Below are positions 20,427 to 32,400 of a DNA stretch of 64,000 nucleotides, one piece after another. The notes beneath the pieces are model-generated. The model had not been told where the DNA came from, did not search any database, and saw only the letters and a list, made by a program, of their open reading frames with translations. The stretch's first letter is position 1, and each line of letters begins with the position of its first letter. The DNA is from Macrostomum hystrix (lineage: Eukaryota > Platyhelminthes > Macrostomidae): contig CATNEN010000011.1 in assembly GCA_950097015.1 (NCBI GenBank), positions 3,004,501 through 3,068,500 on the forward strand, in the 5' to 3' direction. The position numbers and the translations under genes were made by a program.

Positions 20427-23400
20427 GTAAGAATCTGCTTATGAGAGAAAAGAAATAGCCTATAGGTATATGGCTGCCGCTGCCGCTGCTGCTGCTGATG
20501 CCGCTGCTGCGTCAGTCGACCGAAATCAGAAGCATTCGCCTCCCCAGCCCCAATCGAAATGCGGTTATGTCTGGTCGGCCCTACAAAAAATTCCCCCCTC
20601 TGTAGAGAGCTGAAGCAGATTTTTTCGGGGCAAAAAACCGAAATCGCTCTTCAACCTGCCCCGGGACCAACAGCTATCTCCCCTTCCTGTCTTCCCTCTT
20701 TCGCTGGCCCCTCTCTCAATCTAGTTTCCCCTATAAGCCAGCCCCCGCTGCTAGGGATTTCGACTGCCATTGGGAGATTATTTGGGCCACCTAGAAGACG
20801 TGGCTAATCCCCCCCGCACAGTGGCAGGGATCAAAGCTAGTCATCATGATACCCTGCGGCCAGCACTGAGGGCCATCAGTTTCTGTCAGTGTCTGATCGG
20901 CGCACTGCTCACTTTAATTTGCTTCTCTCTGGCTTCATCTTTTCTCTTTTGCTTTTGGCTGGCACCAGTTTCAGGGTGAGAAATCGGAAAGAGAGGACAA
21001 TGGATAAAATAAATGGGAAGAATTTAAGAATTAAGATGATCAACGAAATGGGAGAATAAAAAAAAGAGGAAATGCGAGTTTTTAGGGATGGGAAGAATTG
21101 AGAAAAGGGGAGATTTAAGAGAAGCAGAGAAAAAAATTGGATATTTCCAAGAAGAGGAAAATCAAGAAAAGGTGAGAATTAAAAAGGGAGGGTTGGAGAA
21201 ATTCGAGAATTGATAAAAGGGGAGAATTAAAAAAGAGGAAGGATTTGAAAGGGGAGAATTAAAAAAGAGGATGGATTTGAAAGGGGAGAATTGAGAAAAT
21301 GGGAGATTTTAGAGGTGAGAATTGAAAAAAAGGAGATTTGAGGCATGGGGAGAATTGATAAAATGAGAGATTTGAGGGAAGGGGAAAATTGATAAAATCG
21401 GAGATTTGAGGGAAGGGGAGAATTGATAAAATGAGAGATTTGAGGGAAGGGGAGAATTGATAAAATGAGGTATTTGAGGGAAGGGGAGAATTGATAAAAT
21501 GGGAGATTTGAGGGAAGGGGAGAATTGAAAAAAGGAGATTTGAGGCATGGGGAGAATTGATAAAATGAGAGATTTGAGGGAAGGGGAGAATTAAAAAAAT
21601 GGGAGATTTGAGGGAAGGGGAGAATTGATTAAATCGGAGATTTGAGGGAAGGGGAGAATTGATTAAATCGGAGATTTGAGGGAAGGGGAGAATTGAAAAA
21701 AGGAGATTTGAGGCATGGGGAGAATTGATAAAATGAGAGATTTGAGGGACAGGAGAATTGATAAAATGGGGGATTTGAGGGACAGGAGAATTGATAAAAT
21801 GGGGGATTTGAGGGAAGGGGGAATTGAAAAATGGGAGATTTGAGGGAAGGGGAGAATTGATAAAATGAGAGATTTGAGGGAAGGGGAGAATTGATAAAAT
21901 GGGGTATTTGAGGGAAGGGGAGAATTGATAAAATGGGAGATTTGAGGGAAGGGGAGAATTGATAAAAGGGGAGATTTAGTGACGCCTGAGAACACGCCAG
22001 GCTCCACTACGCCCCACGCACCCTGCCAGCTACCGTCCTGTCGCTCAGCTTGGCTCTGGCGGCATTTGTCGCAGTCGCCGAGGCCACAGACTCCTCAGCG
22101 TCGGACCGGTCGAAGCCGAAGGCCAGTCCGCTGGCCCTGAATATGGCGGAGAAGAACCTCATCAAGGCGCTGCTCAGCGAGTACGACAAGAAGAGCCGCC
22201 CGGTCATCGACGACGATCCGGCGGACGGTGGCACACCAAAAATCGATCGGCCCAAGAATAAGGGCAACAATGCGTCCACGATACCCATCCAGCAGGTTAC
22301 GGTGGAGTTCGGCCTTCAGCTGGTGCAGATTCTGGATCTGGACGAGATGGAACAGGTGCTCACCACCAGCATGATAGCGCTATACGTGAGTCTAACGTCT
22401 TTCTAACTATTGTGTCTAACAGGGTGTCTAACAGTTGTGTCTAATAGTTGTGTCTAACAGTTGTGTCTAACAGTTGTGTCTAACAGTTGTGTCTAACAGT
22501 TGTGTCTAACAGTTGTGTCTAACAGTTGTGTCTAAAATTTTTGTCTAACAGGGTGTGTAACAGATGCGCCTAACAGTGTGTGTAACAGATGTGCCTAACA
22601 GGGTGTGTAACAGATGTGTCAAAGAGGTTGTTTTCCTAACTCCTAACTCTTGGTAATTATGTTTATAATCTATAATCTTTAAGTGTCCCTATTGTTGCTA
22701 TGCGGTTGACAACGGATGTTTTGTAAAGCATTATTGAACAGAAAAATTCAAGTATTCTATTGAACTTGGTATTATAAATAGAGCACTAAGCATGATTGAC
22801 ACCTTATAGTGGGTTTTTGACTTGACTTGTACTCGTAAGCTAGTTATTTCCAATCTATTCACGCCTCTAATTGTAAAGCTCTGGTTAAGTATCACAATGA
22901 AGAAAAGTTATATTTAGTACGAATTCACACTCAATAATAGATTTAGATTAATTCTGAATACGATTTGACTACATTGTCAGTTAAGATTAACAAATAGTGT
23001 TTTTGGTTCCAGCCATATAGTATAGGAATAAAAATCAATCAGAAAATAAATAACTGATTTAGTTCGCATTGATTGATTGACATTTCGGCAGATTATGAGT
23101 GGTTAACTCAACGAGTAGTTAACCCTGATGCTGTCAGTGGTGTAAAGTTTAGGACACTTGCGAGCTGGATTGATGGCGAGGGGAGAAAGATGGAAGGAGG
23201 GGAGAAAGATGGAAGGAGGGGAGAAAGATGGAAGGAGGGGAGAAAGATTGAAGGAGGGGAGAAAGATGAAAGGAGGGGAGAAAGATGGAAGGAGGGGAGA
23301 AAGATGAAAGGAGGGGAGAAAGATGGAAGGAGGGGAGAAAGATGGAAGGAGGGGAGAAAGATGAAAGGAGGGGAGAAAGATGGAAGGAGGGGAGAGAGAT

Positions 23401-26400
23401 GAAAGGAGGGGAGAAAGATGGATGGAGGGACGGGTGCGAGAGTGTTGAAGTACCTTGAATGATTTTATCCCAAATTAGGAAATTTGGACCTCATTTCCAG
23501 ACAGCCCTGTCAAACTCTAAACGCACTGTCGAACTGTGAAATCGAATAATTGAAAGTTGTAACCATGTCAGTCCTGCATTGGCTTGCTCTGTGGCGCCTG
23601 TTCTGCAACTCGTCAGGAACTAAACCTGTTTCTAGGAAATGAAGATGGAAATGAGATTGAGCTTGGCCTCAGAGAGACGAAACAGGGACAGACAAGGAAC
23701 TTGCTGCTAGCGAGTCAGCCTGTGTCTATAGTCTGGGGGGATATTTCCAGAGGCCTCCTAGAGATGAGCCTCCTAGTTGGGTTGTGACGCGAGGCGATGT
23801 GAGAAATTCTTCAAGAAAAAAAACCTAGAAGCGAGAAGCGAGAGGGACAATCTCCGTGTTGAGCTGGGATGAGACTGCCGGATGAGCTGGGAAATATGCA
23901 AATCACGGAGCTGCTGCTGCTGCTGCTGCTGCTGCTGCAGTTTCTGTTGTTGTCTAATGCACAACGGCTCTTGGCAGCTTAATAATGCTATCACGCACCG
24001 CGGCTGAGATGCTTCAGGGCTCGGATTTGCCAGTGATCCGCGCTGTTTTTCTCGTCTTCTCCTGCAAGTGGGAAGAGAGAGGAATTGAGAAGAGAACTCG
24101 GCAAAAACTGAGGCTGACTTTGAGAGTGACTGACATTATTTTATTATTATATTTGCCGAGGGGGCTATGGGCACGGGCAATGAATGGCGCATCGTTTAAC
24201 AGAGTGAGTGAAATTTTGAGGTACAGATTGAGTGACAGAGTGAGTGACAGAGTCAGTGACAGTGTGAGTGACAGAGTGAGTGACAGAGTGAGTGATAGAG
24301 TCAGTGACAGAGTGAGTGACAGAGTGAGTGATAGAGTGAGTGATAGAGTCAGTGAAAGAGTGAGTGACTTACAGAGTGAGTGAAATTGTGAGTGACAGAG
24401 TGAGTGACAGAGTGACTTACAGAGTGAGTGACAGTGTGAGTGACAGAGTGAGTGACAGAGTGACTTACAGAGTGAGTGAAAGAGTGAGTGACAGTTTGAG
24501 TGACAGGGTCAGTGAAAGAGTGAGTGACAGAGTGACTGACAGAGTCATTGAAAGAGTGAGTGACTTACAGAGTGAGTGAAATTGTGAGTGACAGAGTGAG
24601 TGACAGAGTGACTTACAGAGTGAGTGACAGTGTGAGTGACAGAGTGACTTACAGAGTGAGTGAAAGAGTGAGTGACAGTTTGAGTGACAGAGTCAGTGAA
24701 AGAGTGACTGACAGAGTCAGTGAAAGAGTGAGTGACAGAGTCAGTGAAAGAGTGACTGACAGAGTCAGTGAAAGAGTGAGTGACAGAGTGACTGACAGAG
24801 TCAGTGAAAGAGTGAGTGACAGAGTGACTGACAGAGTCAGTGAAAGAGTGAGTGACAGAGTGACTGACAGAGTCAGTGAAAGAGTGACTGACAGAGTGAG
24901 TGACAGAGTGACTGACAGAGTCAGTGAAAGAGTGACTGACAGAGTCAGTGAAAGAGTGACTGACAGAGTGAGTGACAGAGTGACTGACAGAGTCAGTGAC
25001 AGAGTGACTGACAGAGTCAGTGAAAGAGTGAGTGACAGAGTGACTGACAGAGTCAGTGAAAGAGTGACTGACAGAGTGACTGACAGAGTCAGTGAAAGAG
25101 TGACTGACAGAGTCAGTGAAAGAGTGAGTGACAGAGTGACTGACAGAGTCAGTGACAGAGTCAGTGAAAAAGTGAGTGACAGAGTGACTGACAGAGTGAG
25201 TGACAGAGTGACTGACAGAGTCAGTGACAGAGTCAGTGAAAAAGTGAGTGACAGAGTGACTGACAGAGTGACTGACAGAGTCAGTGAAAGAGTGACTGAC
25301 AGAGTCAGTGAAAGAGTGACTGACAGAGTCAGTGAAAGAGTGAGTGACAGAGTGACTGACAGAGTCAGTGACAGAGTGACTGACAGAGTCAGTGACAGAG
25401 TGAGTGACAAATTGAGTGACAGATTGAGTAGCAGAGTGAGTGAAATTGTGAGGTAAAAATTGAGTTACATAGTGAGTGACAGTTTCATGAACTCAGCGAG
25501 GGGCTAAGGGATATAGTAAAGCAATTGTGTCTCAAACTGTGCTTAAAGAACTTTCCGACACAAAAAACGAACTCAAAATTCGCATCGTTTTGCAAGAAAT
25601 GATCACTAAAAAGCACTCCAAGATAAAATATTGATAGATAGTTGAATGAAATCGGCAACAAAATCATCTTCATTTATCAGTCGGGTGGGAATAATTTCTT
25701 TCCTAGAAAGCAGCCGTCAGAAGCAGCACTAGCGCGTCACTCTCAGCACCTCTCGCTGACTATTTGATGAGATAACACATTCGTGCGGGTTTTGCCACTG
25801 CTAAAAGCAATACGCAGAATCTTGGGTATCGAAAGATCTCTCAGCTTTACTAAAACCCCCAAGCTTAATTGTTGATCGATTGGACAAACTTAAAACTGTT
25901 GGCCCATTTCCTTATGCGTTATTTGCATCTGTTGATTGCATTCATAAGGATTTCTTCGTCATAAATTATATGTTTGTCTTGTGTCAACTAGAACAGAAAT
26001 ATGACAGTTTTGTCTAACATGTTCTCAGCTCAACTAGAACAAGAATCAGTCAGTTCTGTCTAACATGTTCTCAGCTCAACTAGAACAAGAGTCAGTCAGT
26101 TCTGTCTAACATGTTCTCAGCTCAACTAGAACAAGAGTCAGTCAGTTCTGTCTAACATGTTCTCAGCTCAACTAGAACGAGAACCAGTCAGTTCTGTCTA
26201 ACATGTTCTCGGCTCAACTAGAACAAGAATCAGTCAGTTCTGTCTAACATGTTCTCAGCTCAACTAGAACGAGAACCAGTCAGTTCTGTCTAACATGTTC
26301 TCAGCTCAACTAGAACAAGAGTCAGTCAGTTCTGTCTAACATGTTCTCAGCTCAACTAGAACAAGAGTCAGTCAGTTCTGTCTAACATGTTCTCAGCTCA

Positions 26401-29400
26401 ACTAGAACGAGAACCAGTCAGTTCTGTCTAACATGTTCTCAGCTCAACTAGAACAAGAATCAGTCAGTTCTGTCTAACATGTTCTCAGCTCAACTAGAAC
26501 AAGAATCATTCAATTCTGTCTAACATGTTCTCAGCTCAACTAGAACAAGAATCAGTCAGTTCTGTCTAACATGTTCTCAGCTCAACTAGAACAGGAATCA
26601 GTCAGTTCTGTCTAACATGTTCTCAACTCAACTAGAACAGGAATCAGTCAGTTCTGTCTAACATGTTCTCAGCTCAACTAGAACAAGAATCAGTCAGTTC
26701 TGTCTAACATGTTCTCAGCTCAACTAGAACAGGAATCAGTCAGTTCTGTCTAACATGTTCTCGGCTCAACTAGAACAAGAATCAGTCAGTTCTGTCTAAC
26801 CTGTACTTTCTTAACATTCATAGATAATCCGCATTTTCCTGTCCTTAGGAATGGACGGATTATCACCTGCGCTGGGACCCAAAGAATGAGAGCGGCATTG
26901 AAGTTCTTCACATACCTACGAAGGACATCTGGCTACCGGATATCGCTTTATACAACTAGTAAGTTTGTGATTATCGGATAAATTTGAAACAGAGAAAGTG
27001 TCTGTCTGTAGTTAAAACCGGTTCTCATCTAGCCCAGTCATTCATAGCCTAGCTGAGATTGACTTAACCGATGTGAAAAAAATTAGCCGCGTGACCCTCT
27101 CGAAGTCACGTGATCCACTTGTCCGACTTAAATAATTAATTTGGAATGCTAAAATTGTATAGTGTATTTTGAGCGGTATTGCATATGGCCAAAGTGAAAT
27201 TAGGATACCTACTATCAACTAAAGGTGCATGTATGAGGACTATTGGGAATGGAGTTTATATAATCCCTTTGGTAAAACATCAGGGCACAGGGTACTGGCT
27301 GTCTCCTTGACCATTGTCCAGCATAGATTAGGTCAACATTTTTATTGGCTGTATCAATTTATTTATTTATCTTAGCTGTGATATAATTTATTTATTAGAA
27401 GCTGGGAACTGATCACAGATCATAAATAGTTTGACAATGAGATAATAAGAGTTCAGTAATAAGCATTCAATGACTGGATAAAAAATAAACATATGACTAT
27501 GATAGGTAGACCACGACACAATGAGAAGTAGACCACGGCACAATGAGAAGTAGACCACGACACAATGCGAAGTAGACCACGACACAATGAGAAGTAGACC
27601 ACGACACAATGAGAAGTAGACCACGACACAATTAGAAGTAGACCACGACACAATGCGAAGTAGACCACGACACAATGAGAAGTAGACCACGACACAATGC
27701 GAAGTAGACCACGACACAATGAGAAGTAGACCACGACACAATGAGAAGTAGACCACGACACAATGCGAAGTAGACCACGACACAATGAGAAGTAGACCAC
27801 GACACAATGAGGAGTAGACCACGACACAATGAGAAGTAGACCACGACACAATGAGAAGTAGACCACGACACAATGAGAAGTAGACCACGACACAATGAGA
27901 AGTAGACCACGACACAATGAGAAGTAGACCACGACACAATGATAAGTAGACCACGACACAATGAGAAGTAGACCACGACACAATGAGAAGTAGACCACGA
28001 CACAATGAGAAGTAGACCACGACACAATGAGGAGTAGACCACGACACAATGAGGAGTAGACCACGACACAATGAGGAGTAGATCATGACACAATGAGGAG
28101 TAGATCATGACACAATGAGAAGTAGACCACGACACAATGAGAAGTAGACCACGACACAATGAGGAGTAGACCACGACACAATGAGGAGTAGACCACGACA
28201 CAATGAGAAGTAGACCACGACACAATGAGAAGTAGACCACGACACAATGAGAAGTAGACCACGACACAATGATAAGTAGACCACGACACAATGAGGAGTA
28301 GATCATGACACAATGAGGAGTAGATCATGACACAATGAGAAGTAGACCACGACACAATGAGGAGTAGACCACGACACAATGAGGAGTAGACCACGACACA
28401 ATGAGGAGTAGACCACGACACAATGAGAAGTAGACCACGACACAATGAGAAGTAGACCACGACACAATGAGAAGTAGACCACGACACAATGAGGAGTAGA
28501 CCACGACACAATGAGGAGTAGACCACGACACAATGAGAAGTAGACCACGACACAATGAGAAGTAGACCACGACACAATGAGAAGTAGACCACGACACAAT
28601 GAGGAGTAGACCACGACACAATGAGAAGTAGACCACGACACAATGAGAAGTAGACCACGACACAATGAGGAGTAGATCATGACACAATGAGGAGTAGATC
28701 ATGACACAATGAGAAGTAGACCACGACACAATGAGGAGTAGACCACGACACAATGAGGAGTAGACCACGACACAATGAGGAGTAGACCACGACACAATGA
28801 GAAGTAGACCACGACACAATGAGAAGTAGACCACGACACAATGAGAAGTAGACCACGACACAATGAGGAGTAGACCACGACACAATGAGGAGTAGACCAC
28901 GACACAATGAGAAGTAGACCACGACACAATGAGAAGTAGACCACGACACAATGAGAAGTAGACCACGACACAATGAGGAGTAGACCATGACACAATGAGG
29001 AGTAGATCATGACACAATGAGAAGTAGACCACGACACAATGAGGAGTAGACCACGACACAATGAGGAGTAGATCATGACACAATGAGAAGTAGACCACGA
29101 CACAATGAGAAGTAGACCACGGCACAATGAGAAGTAGACCACGACACAATGAGAAGTAGACCACGACACAATGAGAAGTAGACCACGACACAATGAGGAG
29201 TAGACCACGACACAATGAGAAGTAGACCACGACACAATGAGGAGTAGACCACGACACAATGAGAAGTAGACCACGACACAATGAGAAGTAGATCATGACA
29301 CAATGAGAAGCAGTCAATCAAACAATGAGAAGTAGTCAATCAGACTATGAAAAGTAGTCAATCAGACTATGAAAAGTAGTCAATCAGACTATGAGAAGTA

Positions 29401-32400
29401 GTCAATCAGACTATGAAAAGTAGTCAATCAGACTATGAGAAGTAGTAGTAGACAATTGAAACGATTTAGGACCATTCCATAATAAAAAGTGGCTAAAGCA
29501 GATGCACTGGACATCCTTGCTTATGAAATCTCCTCAGTGCCGACGAACGTCTCGAAGAGCGCCGCGAGGTGGCCGCCAAGGTGCACTACAATGGCACAGT
29601 GGAATGGCACCCAATGGCCATCTATAAAAGCGCCTGCGAGATTCGAATCGAATTCTTCCCATTCGATGTGCAGACCTGCGATCTCAAGTTTGGCCCGTGG
29701 ACCTACGACGGGTGAGGGATGGGATTGGATGGGATTGGATGGGATTAGATTAGATTTAGATGGGATCGGATGGGATCGGATGGGATCGGATGGGATTGGA
29801 TGGGATCGGATGGGATCGGATGGGATCGGATGGGATCGGATAGGATTGGATGGGATCGGATGGGATCGGATGGGATCGGATGGGATTGGATGGGATCGGA
29901 TAGGATTGGATGGGATCGGATGGGATCGGATGGGATCGGATGGGATTGGATGGGATTGGATGGGATTGGATGGGATCGGATGAGATTGGATGGGATTGGA
30001 TGGGATTAGATTGGATTTAGATGGGATCGGATGGGATCGGATGGGATCGGATAGGATTGGATAGGATTGGATGGGATCGGATGGGATCGGATGGGATTGG
30101 ATGGGATCGGATGGGATTGGATAGGATTGGATGGGATTGGATGGAATTAGAGATATGATTAGGGATCGGATTAGGGATAGGATTGGGATGGGATTGGGAT
30201 GGGATTGGGGATGGGATTGGGGATAGGATTGAGATGGGATTTGGGATAGAATCGGGGTGGGATCGGGGATGGGATTGGGGGTAGGATTGGGGATGGGATT
30301 GTGTGGGATTCGGGTTGAATTTGGATGGAAGACAGGCCTGGATCATGGTTTCATTGGGATTAAGATTTGGATTTAAATAACTCAATTCTGGATGGGATAT
30401 TGTGATGAATTTATTAAATCTAGACAAGTTAAAAATCCCATTTGAAACTTTGAAATCCTACTAAGCTCTAATTGTCCATTGTCCAATTGACACCATGCCA
30501 GTTGGCGCGTGAACATCACCTATTATCACAAGAAGATGGAGAGCGCATTCGACATCAGCGAAATGATTCCTAGTCCTGAGTGGAAGATTCTCAACCAATC
30601 GGCCGTTTACAGCTCGGTGGTGTATCCATGCTGTCCGGAGCCTTTTGTCGACATCACATTTCGCATCTATATGAAGCGAGACACTCCGTTCTACACATTC
30701 ATTCTCATCCTGCCCTGCTTCCTGCTGTCGTCTCTCACCCTCGTGCTATTCTGGCTGCCACCGGAAACCCCGGCAAAGATGGTGCTGGGTGAGGTCGCTG
30801 TTCTCTCGATTAACATGCGTACTTTTGCAATTCAAAAACATGGCCACATAAAAATCGCCTGACATTGACTGATTGTCTATGGGCGGGCAATGTATTATAA
30901 TTGTATTGTAGTCTTGCGTTAGAGCGTCAGGTCAGGGGTTCGATCCCCAACTCCACTCGAACAGTTTAGCAAGACACTTAACTCTGCATTGCTTCAGTTC
31001 ACCCAGCTGTTAAATGGGAACCAGCATCAGCTGGGGTAATTGAAGGTGGGTGTGGCGTCCCTCCCAGTCCATGGACTGAACAGCCGTACGCAGCCTTCAG
31101 ATGCGCAATAGCTGCGGCTGTGCTGTCGGCTGCACACCTGGCCCAATCGGGGGCAGGTGTAATAAATTATTCATTATTATATTAATATATGTTTACTAAA
31201 AATAAACGAATTTCAGGTATGAACATATTTGTCGCCTTCTTCCTGCTCATGCTGCTTTTGGAGAAGCAGACACCAGCGGCGTCCGACTCGTTTCCTAGAA
31301 TCGGTAATTTCGAATTTTTTTCTTTTCCCGTAAAATTTTTGACCGAATAAAACTTTAGTTTATAAAAAAACACTTTTTATAGTTTTTAATGAATTCGGCT
31401 ATTTGTGAATATTTCTATTCCCGAACGATGCGGCACGGGAAATCATTTTTGTTTTACTGATGATACATTTTTTATTATAACCATTTTTTATTTTATTTTA
31501 TATTTTATATTTTTATTTTATGATAATGTAATTTTTTCATTTTTTAATATATATTATATAAATTATATTATATATTTTCCTTTTCTACTATTTTCTTTTT
31601 TTAAACTAAAAACCCAATTCGTTTCAATTAGACGTTTAATTCGTTCAATTAGACGTTCAATTAGACGTTTAATTCGTTTAAGCCAAACTTCTAGATTTCA
31701 AGTTCAAATAAAAAACATCGTTACAGCTAGTTAATTTTTTTTACAATTCTTGTACTTAAAAAAAACAACATTGAAGTGGAAAAAAGTTTAATTAAGGTCT
31801 TATCGTGTTTTTACCCTGGATGAAAACAAAAAAATAGTTAGCTAGCGAAGAATAATGCTAAAATTATATATCAGCTCAACTCTAGCTTGAGCAGTGACAC
31901 TGCAGATGTGGGCGTCCCGGGCCGGCATGGACAGATCCCCTGACATTGACTAGCCTTATTCCCATCCCGGCCTAATCCCTCAATCCGACCTGCCCTCTCA
32001 GAATAGACCTGTGTTAAAGTCTTCTGAATCGAGTCTCTGGACTGCCTCGTCTTTCTCTGTCTCTCATAATTAATAGATTTTCCAGTGCTGAGAAGTCTCC
32101 CAAGCCCTGATCTGAGTTCCAGGCTTGAACTCATCCTAGGTGGCCTTTGTGTCAGCATTTTTGCTTAACTGCATGCCTCACCCACTGCTGACTGCTGCAA
32201 CGGCTTGGGCTAAATTACTCAGTCACTTTCAGTCTCTCTAAATTTGGCTCAATCAGTCTTAACTGTGAACCACTCTCAGTCACTCTCAGTCACTCTCAGA
32301 CACTCTCAGACACTCTCAGTCACTCTCAGACACTCTCAGACACTCACAGACACTCTCAGTCACTCTCAGACACTCTCAGACACTCTCAGTCACTCTTCAT

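Noticed and set aside
20559-20979. ORFs proposed as the receptor N-terminus
   Set aside because: Neither frame leads to a donor that joins exon 2 in phase with a signal peptide; the 20393-20426 exon fits better.
24560-25456. 298-codon Arg/Val/Ser/Asp repeat ORF and its antisense partner
   Set aside because: Both strands are open through the 10-base-derived array inside receptor intron 2; no evidence of coding.
27388-29339. Several Cys/Leu/Ser-rich antisense ORFs resembling membrane proteins
   Set aside because: Antisense translations of the 22-base array in receptor intron 3; frames overlap each other and start at repeat-borne ATG codons.
30920-30960. tRNA gene around GGTTCGATCCC
   Set aside because: Only the B box region is convincing; it belongs to a longer SINE-like unit.
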